Below, one piece after another: positions 32,901 to 40,098 of a stretch of DNA of 64,000 nt. The notes under the pieces are model-generated. The model saw only the letters and a program-made list of their open reading frames with translations, was not told the DNA's origin and searched no databases. Each line of letters starts with the position of its first letter. Position 1 is the stretch's first letter. The stretch comes from JANQNX01 sp965601665 (GTDB lineage Bacteria; Pseudomonadota; Gammaproteobacteria; Eutrophobiales; Eutrophobiaceae). The stretch covers positions 496,001 through 560,000 of the forward strand of contig OZ271833.1 of NCBI GenBank assembly GCA_965601665.1, in the 5' to 3' direction. A program made the translations under genes and the position numbers.

Positions 32901-34948
32901 CTGTATCCCGCAGAAGATTGATAGGTGATGCTCAAGCGTGGGGCACGAGTCGGGCTGTCATTGTAAGTACGACCGCGTCGGTTTGGCCCCGTGGTTTCCA
33001 TGATGAACGCCATGGCATTGCCCTCGTTCCAACCACCGCGATTCACGATCTCCTGCACAATAGACGATAAATCTGGAGATTCGTAAACAATGTTCTGGGT
33101 CCAATCGGTGGGTTCCCACAGTACGGTCGCTGTCGTCTTCGGACGAGAGTTCACGTTACCGTAGGAATTAGGGTTGTCGTTCGCTTCACCAAAAATATTG
33201 ATATCGGTGCTGGCACCGGTGTCATCACGTCGCGCGGTGATAGAGATGCGAGCGTCAAGAATGGTCGCACCCTGAGGAATATCCAGGTTGCGGAAGCGCA
33301 GACCAATGTTATTACCAGGTTCAAAATCTAACTGGCTACCACCGGTACCGGAGTTTTCTACGTCATCGACACCCGTAGCAATCTGCGCATTATCGGTCGC
33401 GACGATACAACCGAGGGTGCCGGTTCTGTCATAAGTCACTTGCAATTCTGCAGATCGACCACTATCACCTTCGAAGCTGTAAAACTCTTTACCTCCGCCA
33501 AACAATTCATATTGGACGATAAGAGATAATGCGTTGCCGCCACACCATCCAGGTCTGTTCACTACTTCCTGAATTACGTCAGTTAAGTCATCACCAAAGC
33601 AATTGCCATTGTCACAACTGGTAATTGGCTGATCGGCGGTGGTTGCTGGAAGTTCCCAGTCGGCTTCCTTTGTCGTTCTTAGTCTACTCGTGATGTCTTC
33701 ATCTGCATTGGTAAATGGTAGTGAATCATCTGCTGCTTCAGCACCAATACCAATTTCAACGCCAGTACCGTTGTTTTGAACGCCGTCGGGCGCCTCGGGA
33801 TCGGTTACAGTCGGTGTAAGAACCAGTTTTGCTTCAAGAACTGTGGCGCCCTGAGGAATTCGTACATCCTGGAAACGTAAGCCAACGGTCTGTGTCGCCG
33901 GTGTTGCTGCACCAGTTACATAATTGATAACCAGTTGCGGTGCTTCAGCAGCGCTAGTCTCGAAGCTGTCAAAGGTACCACCACAACCGGATGTACACTG
34001 ATAAAACAAACACATTGAGTTACCGGCGTTGCCAGCACCCGTGTCGACCAGGTCTTGTATAAGTTGAGTCAGGTCACCTCCGGTATCTTCAATGGTAAAA
34101 GTGTTACCGGAGATATTGATATCAGATGATACGACCGTTTGTCCTATAGGGTTTGCAGCGAGACGTGTAGAAATGTCGCTGCCAGCACCATCAACATACG
34201 CACCGCAATTGGCAACGTATTCTCCATAAAGATTGGCTCTGCCGCCAGTGGCAGGTACGCCAAAGTTCTCGGTAAGTATAAACTGGGCACTCGTAATTGT
34301 TGCACCAGTAAGATCTGGCAGGCCAGTGTAACGGGCGCCTTGAAGCGCGCCGTCATTGTAAAAGGGTGCATTAGTGTTTACAAAACCGCCTAGCTCATCC
34401 GCATCATCAGCAGTAGCTGCCACTAGTACATCTGCATTGCCGGTAACAGGCGGTAATTGGTTCATATTTAATACGGCATCATTAATTGTGACTTTGTCAT
34501 CATCAGCGCCACTCGTGAATTCCTCTGCGTCATCAAAACCATCAATAACCGAGATAGCCAGGGCCTGTTGTGAATCATCAGGTTCAGAGGGAATCGAGAA
34601 AGCCGGGTCATCAATACCCGCGATTGGGAATACGATTGCGCCACCATCGTTATTAGTAAAACGCATTAGCCCCATGTTGACGTCTTGTACATCGCCAATG
34701 ATGGAGCGCATCGCTTCTTTCATTAGTTCCATGCGAGTTTTACCTGTGCCCGATACGGTGGCATCCATACTTCCTGAAGTATCAAGTATTAATAATACAT
34801 TTGGCAGGATAGCGTTACTCTGGTTGCCAGTAGCGCTACCGGAACTGAAATATATTTCGGTGTCGTCCGCACGGCTAATACCACTGCTGAAAGTTAATGC
34901 GAACAGCGTAAGGAAAAGCGTTGTTCGTTGAGATAAAAGTCTAAACAT
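29969..34948 (-). CDS. pilY1: Type IV pilus tip adhesin/assembly protein PilY1, with enlarged VWA domain
   Basis: Start at 34948, with GAGGA 8-12 bp upstream; an upstream start (34972) would spoil the signal peptide. 1659 residues. Signal peptide (1-27), VWA MIDAS 'DTSGS' (56-60). The VWA region is then interrupted by three tandem beta-rich modules (about residues 150-670) carrying 'IPQGATVLEAKL'- and 'IVQEIVNRGGWNEGNA'-type motifs, before the VWA fold resumes ('ILLTDGQANS'). The C-terminal half is the PilY beta-propeller with Ca-binding loops 'DTDADNVID' and 'DSDGDGIQD'. Many Cys are scattered through the first half. Roles known for the family: surface sensing, adhesion, control of pilus retraction. 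Confidence 0.93.
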   Translation of the reverse strand: MFRLLSQRTTLFLTLFALTFSSGISRADDTEIYFSSGSATGNQSNAILPNVLLILDTSGSMDATVSGTGKTRMELMKEAMRSIIGDVQDVNMGLMRFTNNDGGAIVFPIAGIDDPAFSIPSEPDDSQQALAISVIDGFDDAEEFTSGADDDKVTINDAVLNMNQLPPVTGNADVLVAATADDADELGGFVNTNAPFYNDGALQGARYTGLPDLTGATITSAQFILTENFGVPATGGRANLYGEYVANCGAYVDGAGSDISTRLAANPIGQTVVSSDINISGNTFTIEDTGGDLTQLIQDLVDTGAGNAGNSMCLFYQCTSGCGGTFDSFETSAAEAPQLVINYVTGAATPATQTVGLRFQDVRIPQGATVLEAKLVLTPTVTDPEAPDGVQNNGTGVEIGIGAEAADDSLPFTNADEDITSRLRTTKEADWELPATTADQPITSCDNGNCFGDDLTDVIQEVVNRPGWCGGNALSLIVQYELFGGGKEFYSFEGDSGRSAELQVTYDRTGTLGCIVATDNAQIATGVDDVENSGTGGSQLDFEPGNNIGLRFRNLDIPQGATILDARISITARRDDTGASTDINIFGEANDNPNSYGNVNSRPKTTATVLWEPTDWTQNIVYESPDLSSIVQEIVNRGGWNEGNAMAFIMETTGPNRRGRTYNDSPTRAPRLSITYQSSAGYSPIKTVREKLIELVDDLPTRGWTPITEVIYEAAKYWRGEEIVYGDVRDGDRFSRISHPGTYCDGPGSCSGADTTTNPNFGVFEPAGCPADNQDDSDCVNQRITGTPDYISPFDSELSCAANYQILLTDGQANSANMESTIESEFGSGDFGVDVDGDGDGDGQCRTQDSEGGSLTTSERCAIDLAEFMFKNDQSSTLDNDQTVNTYTVGFNFTDPFVEDMAENAGGEFFEATTASDLVNVFETILTDVKSDPTSFVAPSLATNAFNRLLSRDEVYFGLFTPELNAAWDGNVKKYKVCIESDPDGDGTEDCTLGSILDQTSGLAIDEVTNRFKDTAQSFWSGAVDGLTTTAGGTGAEFDDFTNRIIYTETTASGVAPATGTLLSGAGYKITSTNWDDPTLGTVRTAVCPTPSTTGGSDCEDRMLWMLGKVLIDNETDVDDDTRWTVNDVLHSSPSIITYGGADTDADNVIDLFYDKLVYGSNDGSLHFVNAADNSGIEEWSFMPQELLNNQQAVYADAEGNHLYGMDITPVINQLDVDGDGSIETGDGDYVHIIAAMRRGGSNIYALDVSANVSSTAQQITPRFLWRIEGGSGDYARLALTFSRPVLGTIKINTSSSQRVMVFGGGYDTALDTDFGTDAANPNNGNMIFIADPTDGSLIFSIGGPGSGADIEVAEMLYSIPSRVTLLDSDGDGIQDRIYVGDTGGQVWRVDLAPDVNPAAASPEGSSVVGRLAAISTQGTEEQERRFFEPPSVVQVKDTLYAEAANNEYDYVLIGSGNRANPLNAITQDRFYALRDYTTNTMVDGNADNLADDYPRSGSTPINHTTLGDLIDVSTTLLDENSTTVDASYGWYYDFYTANGNEAGEKVLSAALTLAGTVLFTTYSPDASNDVDACAANIGGGFAYQFDILSTRATLDWNASGLDAVADRKQALGGGIPSDVVPIFTKEGIVGIVGVEGGATQLGTLAGLPRFRTYWYEEG

Positions 34949-34979
34949 GGTTTTATCCTCGAAAAATATCAATTCTGGG

Positions 34980-35321
34980 TTACTTGCAAGCTATGATCGC
35001 CGCGTTCTGTAAATCCATTCCTGCCTGGCAAACTTTGTCCCTGTCAGAAACCGGGTAGGCGCAGACCTCGACGATTTTTGGTGCAACAGGTCTGGGATTG
35101 ACCCTGGCCCGTTGCACATCCTGGTTAACAGGCTCGATATCCGCTTCATTGATGTTAAAACGAATAGTGACACTGGCCATATTTCCATCAGGACATGCCA
35201 CCGAGTAATAACGCGTGTCAAAGTCCATGCCTTTGTCATAAATCTGTGGTTTGTCGGCAGCAATAATATTTGCCGAGAACAGGTATGCTGCCGTCAAAGT
35301 AATCGTGTTAAGTGTTTTCAT
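34980..35321 (-). CDS. Small exported protein in the minor-pilin cluster
   Basis: 113 residues with signal peptide (1-22, 'IIA-ADK') and four Cys in the mature part, likely two disulfides. Preceded by AGGAGTG. It lies between pilX and pilY1, where the Pseudomonas cluster has no gene, so it may be a lineage-specific pilus accessory factor. No family recognised. Confidence 0.75.
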   Translation of the reverse strand: MKTLNTITLTAAYLFSANIIAADKPQIYDKGMDFDTRYYSVACPDGNMASVTIRFNINEADIEPVNQDVQRARVNPRPVAPKIVEVCAYPVSDRDKVCQAGMDLQNAAIIACK

Positions 35322-35345
35322 GATTCACTCCTGAAAATAGTAATC

Positions 35346-35819
35346 TTATGCGCCATCATCGCGGCCTACCTGGTAGGCGCCCTGTGTCATGGTGGTCGAA
35401 ACATTCGATGTGGTTGTAGAAGTGGCCGATAATGCAAAATGATAAAACGACATCGTGCTGTCCCAGCCTGATCCACGTGGTGGCTTGGTCTTTTGAATAT
35501 AAACAGAGTTGTAAGTGACATCGGCATCGTAATCGCCCATGTCATTACTGGATTTGTCATAAGGGTCGTCTCCACCCCCATCACTGTCGCTGGTATTCGT
35601 GGTAGAGAACGCGTCTTCATCATCAAAGGCAAGCTCAATGCCGACCTCGGCCGCGCGGAATGCCCGTTGTTTTTCCTGCGAGTTACCTGCCATGCGCTCA
35701 TCCATGATATTGGTGTTCATGGATGACAGCGCCAGCAGGGTCAACACAACGAGGAGGAAGAGGGCGGTGATCAATGCTGCGCCCTGTTGTTTCATGTTTA
35801 TACGTACTTCTTTTTTCAT
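35346..35819 (-). CDS. pilX: Type IV minor pilin PilX
   Basis: 157 residues. Leader then 'QQGAALITALFLLVVLTLLA', the PilX-type N-terminus; 'ERMAGNSQEKQRAFRAAE' is the family signature following the helix. Start at 35819 has AGGA 8 bp upstream; an internal ATG at 35795 is possible. Glu5 of typical pilins is not present in this class. Between pilW and the small exported protein. Confidence 0.9.
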   Translation of the reverse strand: MKKEVRINMKQQGAALITALFLLVVLTLLALSSMNTNIMDERMAGNSQEKQRAFRAAEVGIELAFDDEDAFSTTNTSDSDGGGDDPYDKSSNDMGDYDADVTYNSVYIQKTKPPRGSGWDSTMSFYHFALSATSTTTSNVSTTMTQGAYQVGRDDGA

Positions 35820-35836
35820 GATTAATGTCCTGTAAA

Positions 35837-36784
35837 TTAATTCTCAACCATGCCGTTTCTTACTTGTACCGTGGTGATAAACACACGACGACGTCGTCTG
35901 TCATCAACCGGGTCATAAACTGTCCCAAGTAAGTCATAGGTATTTTCATCAACAATGGTGCCGTACTCTTCAACCGTGCGCATAAGTAAAGCGATCTGCA
36001 CAGCCACAACGTTGCGCCAGTTAGTAACACCGTTTGCATCAACGAAAGTGTTGGGTGAGCCGTTCCCGGAGGTATCTTCACCGTATAGCAGTTCCATCTT
36101 TTCCACTCCCTCGACCAGTTCTTCACTACCACCGGCGTGGTTCCACCACAGTGCCGGCCCGGTTCCGTTTCCACTGTTTTGAATAAAGTATTGGCGCGAT
36201 ACAACGCGAGCTATCATGGAATCCTGGGGATAGGCCTTGCTCAGGTTGATTGACAAATTGGCGCCGCTGGCGCCATGTTCGAGGCGAAGGTCAGTAGGCA
36301 CATCATCATGCGTGTTCATGAAAATATCGGCACTGTCGCAGTCGCTGATGGCAAGTATGTCGTTCTCGTTAATGTTCGCACCGTCATCAATTAAAATGTT
36401 GCTGTCAGGGGAACCCATGGTAGAGGTTGTTGTTCTGCCGAAGGGCTGGAAATAGCGGATGCGGATGCTGTCATTCGCACCTTCCGTGCCATCCATAAAT
36501 TCTATAAAATTATTGACGCCTACTGTTGCGAGATTATTTTCGACGTTATCAATATCGTCATGGCAGCCTACATAGCCGGCCATGCGAATATTGTCCGCCA
36601 GCAGTTCCAGCGCAAAGCGGGCGTTCTCCTGTAACAGCCCCATTTCAGCCTGCTCTTTATAAACACGTTTGTTGGTAATAAACATCGTGGCAGCGCCGCC
36701 AAGCAGGATGAGCCCAATAAGCATGGCAATCATCAATTCGATCATCGACATGCCGCGGTTATTTTTTCTATTCATTATCATCAT
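35837..36784 (-). CDS. pilW: Type IV minor pilin PilW
   Basis: About 315 residues. Prepilin site 'NNRG-MSMIELMIAMLIGLIL' and 'LQENARFALELLADNIRMAGYVGC' are the PilW signature. Several in-frame starts exist (GTG 36793, ATG 36784, 36781, 36775); I chose 36784 because no ribosome-binding site decides. Contains a C-terminal hydrophilic beta-rich domain. Starts ~12 bp after the pilV stop. Confidence 0.9.
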   Translation of the reverse strand: MMIMNRKNNRGMSMIELMIAMLIGLILLGGAATMFITNKRVYKEQAEMGLLQENARFALELLADNIRMAGYVGCHDDIDNVENNLATVGVNNFIEFMDGTEGANDSIRIRYFQPFGRTTTSTMGSPDSNILIDDGANINENDILAISDCDSADIFMNTHDDVPTDLRLEHGASGANLSINLSKAYPQDSMIARVVSRQYFIQNSGNGTGPALWWNHAGGSEELVEGVEKMELLYGEDTSGNGSPNTFVDANGVTNWRNVVAVQIALLMRTVEEYGTIVDENTYDLLGTVYDPVDDRRRRRVFITTVQVRNGMVEN

Positions 36785-36796
36785 GGTTATCACTAC

Positions 36797-37246
36797 TTAT
36801 TCGCTAAAGGTGTAGGAAACGGTGGTTGGGGCAGCGCTATCACGGCTGGTCCATGAAATACTAACCTCGTAAATATCGCCATCGGCGGCGACGATGGCAT
36901 CGCCTCCTGGCGGTAATGCGTTATTTAATGCCGTACGCCAGCAGGCAAGGTCGTTTACCGTATTTGCGGCTATTGATTCGTCGCAGTCACCGCTTGGATC
37001 ATTACTACCTATCTCATAGTTGCTGATATACGCATTGGCGTTTGCACTGTTCAAACGAATACGGTCGATAATATCGTTGGCAAGAACGTTGATTTGGCTA
37101 CGCAGGTAGGCATCGTGGTTGTATTTCAATGCCTGGTATTGCAACCCGGCGACACCCAGTACACCAATGGCGATGACCAGCATGGCCACCAGTACTTCGA
37201 TTAGCGTGAAACCGACCTGCTTTTGTATTTGTTTATCGTTCTTCAT
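36797..37246 (-). CDS. pilV: Type IV minor pilin PilV
   Basis: 149 residues from the ATG at 37246, which has GGGGTGAAA upstream; longer starts would overlap fimT. Prepilin site 'KQVG-FTLIEVLVAMLVIAI' with Glu5, then 'GLQYQALKYNHDAYLRSQ', typical for PilV. One Cys pair in the C-terminal domain. Part of the initiating minor-pilin complex. Confidence 0.9.
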   Translation of the reverse strand: MKNDKQIQKQVGFTLIEVLVAMLVIAIGVLGVAGLQYQALKYNHDAYLRSQINVLANDIIDRIRLNSANANAYISNYEIGSNDPSGDCDESIAANTVNDLACWRTALNNALPPGGDAIVAADGDIYEVSISWTSRDSAAPTTVSYTFSE

Positions 37247-37260
37247 AGTTTCACCCCGCA

Positions 37261-37767
37261 TCACAGGCACACAATTTCAGATACGCCGGGTCTCCCGGTC
37301 GCTGAAATAGTGATTCTTCGGCCCGTTTCCCCTGTGCGATCATCACAGATATCGATCGTGCCACCATCAGTCAGGAATCCATCACCAGCATAAGAAATAG
37401 CAGTTACCGACGGCGCCGTTGAGGTTTCATCTGCAGTAGTCGTACTACATTGCTGTAACTGCACTACACGAATTGTCGCAGCGGTTGAGTCATCGACGAT
37501 GTTCCAACCGGTTCCCCATTCATTAGATGCATCACCGCCATTTAGCGCACTTAGCGATACAGAGCTGTTTCTTTTTACAGCTTCACTGCGCGCAAATTGC
37601 AAACTACTAACCATAGAATTGGTCTTGGTAATTAAGCAGTTGTTTTTTATCATGACGCCAAAGTTGGGCACGGCTAACATCGCCAGGATTCCCGCTATAG
37701 CGATGACAATCATTAACTCCATGATAGTGAAGCCATATTGTCTTTTGTGAGCATTACCTTTAGTCAT
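37261..37767 (-). CDS. fimT: GspH/FimT-type minor pilin
   Basis: 168 residues from the ATG at 37767 (GGAAA upstream). The open frame extends further but the extra N-terminus would destroy the leader. Prepilin site 'KRQYG-FTIMELMIVIAIA' with Glu5; 'SSLQFARSEAVKRNSSVSL' is the GspH/FimT signature. Could equally be called FimU. First gene of the minor-pilin operon, divergent from thiO. Confidence 0.88.
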   Translation of the reverse strand: MTKGNAHKRQYGFTIMELMIVIAIAGILAMLAVPNFGVMIKNNCLITKTNSMVSSLQFARSEAVKRNSSVSLSALNGGDASNEWGTGWNIVDDSTAATIRVVQLQQCSTTTADETSTAPSVTAISYAGDGFLTDGGTIDICDDRTGETGRRITISATGRPGVSEIVCL

Positions 37768-37929
37768 TGTTTGTTTTCCGGATAACGAACATGCATATAG
37801 TTCAGTATCATTTATAGCAGTTATTTTCCGCAGTCTCATGGCTAACGGATAAACGGTAAGATTCAGGCGATAAACGGCAGAGCCGAAAGCAAATACAGGA
37901 TAAAAGTGTGAACCAGTTAACATTTACCC

Positions 37930-38997
37930 ATGCATGATTTTCTAGTTATTGGTGGCGGTGTCGTCGGTATGACCACAGCCAGGGAACTCGCTATCAGAGG
38001 GTTCAAGGTGGCCTTGTTCGACAAGAGCGAGCCTGGCCGCGAGGCAAGCTGGGCTGCAGGCGGCATTTTGTCATCGATGCGTCCCTGGGCCGAGCATCCA
38101 GCCTCGGCTGTTTTATCAAATGCTGGCAGGCAGGACTATTCGGCATTTTGCGATTCACTACATGACAATACTGGTATCGATCCAGAATATATCGTTAGTG
38201 GTTTGCTCATGGCCGGTAGCGACGACATCGACAAGACCGCGACCTGGGCTCAGCAGAACGGGATTGTTTGCCGACAAGGACAGGTTTATCTACCCCGGTT
38301 TCTATCTTTACCTGCAGATGCAATATTGCTACCCGACATAGCACAGGTCAGGCCAAACAAACTGGTTCAGGCACTAAAGACGGATTTAACTGCAAGGCGG
38401 GTCGAGATGTTTGCAAACTCAGCAGTTGAATCTATCAACATTAGCCACGGCCGTTTTCAATCTATCAACACGGCATCATATGAATTCACTGGAATGGCGG
38501 TGATCGTCTGTGCTGGCGCCTGGAGTGCACGCTTGCTGCAGCAGTTGAATATCGATTTAGGCATCGTGCCAGTTTGTGGGCAGATGCTGTGTATGCAGTT
38601 AGCAGATATGATGCTTGATCGCATCGTGCTTGACGGCGGGCATTACCTGATTCCTCGCAACGATGGTCAGTTCCTGGTTGGAAGCAACATGGAATACACA
38701 GGCTTTAATAAGGAAACGACAGCAACTGTGAAACAGGAACTATTGGACTGGGCGTTAGCAACCTGGCCTGAGAGCCATAACGCCCGACTGGTATCACACT
38801 GGGCAGGATTACGTCCGGGCAGTGAGAAAGGCCACCCCTTTATTGGCGCTGTTCCGGGAACGAAAGGTGTGTATATGAATACTGCTCATTTTCGCAAAGG
38901 TATATTGCAGGCTGTTCCATCAGCACGCTTATTGGCGGATTACATCCTGGAACAGGAGCCGTTTATTCCCGTTGAGCCCTATATGCCCGCAGCCTGA
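37930..38997 (+). CDS. thiO: Glycine oxidase ThiO (FAD-dependent)
   Basis: 355 residues. N-terminal FAD-binding Rossmann motif 'FLVIGGGVVGMTTARELA' followed by 'SEPGREASWAAGGILSSM', typical for ThiO, and C-terminal 'SHWAGLRPGSEKGHPFIG' and 'NTAHFRKGILQAVPSARLLA'. Oxidises glycine to iminoglycine for thiamine thiazole synthesis. No thiS or thiG adjoins it. Divergent from the pilin genes. Confidence 0.92.
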   Translation: MHDFLVIGGGVVGMTTARELAIRGFKVALFDKSEPGREASWAAGGILSSMRPWAEHPASAVLSNAGRQDYSAFCDSLHDNTGIDPEYIVSGLLMAGSDDIDKTATWAQQNGIVCRQGQVYLPRFLSLPADAILLPDIAQVRPNKLVQALKTDLTARRVEMFANSAVESINISHGRFQSINTASYEFTGMAVIVCAGAWSARLLQQLNIDLGIVPVCGQMLCMQLADMMLDRIVLDGGHYLIPRNDGQFLVGSNMEYTGFNKETTATVKQELLDWALATWPESHNARLVSHWAGLRPGSEKGHPFIGAVPGTKGVYMNTAHFRKGILQAVPSARLLADYILEQEPFIPVEPYMPAA

Positions 38998-39017
38998 GAT
39001 AAGAATTGTTCTTATCT
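38997..39017. promoter_or_regulatory. Perfect operator palindrome upstream of the Fur-family gene
   Basis: AGATAAGAA-TTG-TTCTTATCT, 9-bp arms with a 3-bp centre, starting at the thiO stop and ending just before a putative promoter (TCCACA at 39022, 17-bp spacer, TATACT at 39045-39050). The 19-bp inner part matches the classical Fur box at 13 of 19 positions. Autoregulation by the downstream regulator is the natural inference. No T-run follows, so a terminator is less likely. Confidence 0.6.
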
Positions 39018-39085
39018 ACCCTCCACAATTGCAAGGCTATTGCATATACTCATGTTATTAAAGGCCGTGAATAACCTGTTTAACC

Positions 39086-39487
39086 ATGAATACAGAACAA
39101 GTACTACAGCTTTTTGACCGGGTGGATATCAAGCCCACGTCGCAGCGCATGGTGATTGCCAGGACGATGCTGGAAAAGCCACAGCATTTGTCGGCAGAGC
39201 AGGTGTTAGCAATGGTAAATAACCATGGAGTACTCGTCTCCAAGGCGACGGTTTACAACACGCTTAACCTGTTTGTGAAAAAAGGCATTATTAAACAAGT
39301 GCTTATCGACCCGGCAAGGGTGTTTTACGATTCCAACACCGAGCCCCACTCGCACTTTTATAACGAAGACAGCGGTGAGCTAACTGATTTCGATGCTGTA
39401 GAAATAAAGTGTTCTGTTACGCCACAAACACCTGAAGGTACAGTTTTGACGGGTGTTGACGTTATTGTTCGGGTAACAAACGAATAG
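39086..39487 (+). CDS. Fur-family transcriptional regulator, Irr-like
   Basis: 133 residues. N-terminal winged helix ('IKPTSQRMVIARTML', 'VSKATVYNTLNLFVKKGII'), then the dimerisation domain. It lacks the CxxC pairs that bind structural zinc in Fur, Zur and PerR. Instead 'VFYDSNTEPHSHFYNEDSGE' matches the His-rich region of Irr proteins, which sense iron through heme. So iron- or heme-dependent control is expected, with targets not visible here except the palindrome in front of its own gene. Confidence 0.88.
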   Translation: MNTEQVLQLFDRVDIKPTSQRMVIARTMLEKPQHLSAEQVLAMVNNHGVLVSKATVYNTLNLFVKKGIIKQVLIDPARVFYDSNTEPHSHFYNEDSGELTDFDAVEIKCSVTPQTPEGTVLTGVDVIVRVTNE

Positions 39488-39752
39488 CAACCTGTTTCAT
39501 CAGGCTGGCCATGCAATAATTTTCTATTTAAATCAATAAGATAATCTAAGAAAGGAAGACAAACGGCTTCAAACAGCGCTGGGCACTGAATGAAGCCTGA
39601 CCATTTTTACATTTTGGAGGTATATATAAATGGCTGCCTCCAATATTAACAAAGTATCGCAAGACGAAAAATCCTTGCGTCAGATACATTAAACACGCGT
39701 TTTTGTGTAGACTTCGCCTCGGTAATAAAGCTGTCTCAGTATTAATATTGAA

Positions 39753-39828
<76 letters not shown>

Positions 39829-40098
39829 TAAATCTATAATGTAGACTGTTTACGCCTCATCCCAAGATCTCGGAAAATCCATGGTGGCACACATATCGTG
39901 ATGCATTGGGATAATCACCTAATGTTGGAAATTTGGTTGCTACAAGTCCGATGAGATTCAAATATCAGATAAAACCCCGGTTTTGTAATAAAAATTTCAT
40001 ATAATCTACAGATGTTTGTTGATTTTACTGATTTTTGAAGAGGATTTTTTTCTTCGAAACGTAAATAATTTTAGTCTGAAAACGGAAGTCAGCGACAG

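Noticed and set aside
38997..39017. Terminator for thiO
   Set aside because: The palindrome has AT-rich arms and no T-run; its place just before a promoter fits an operator better.
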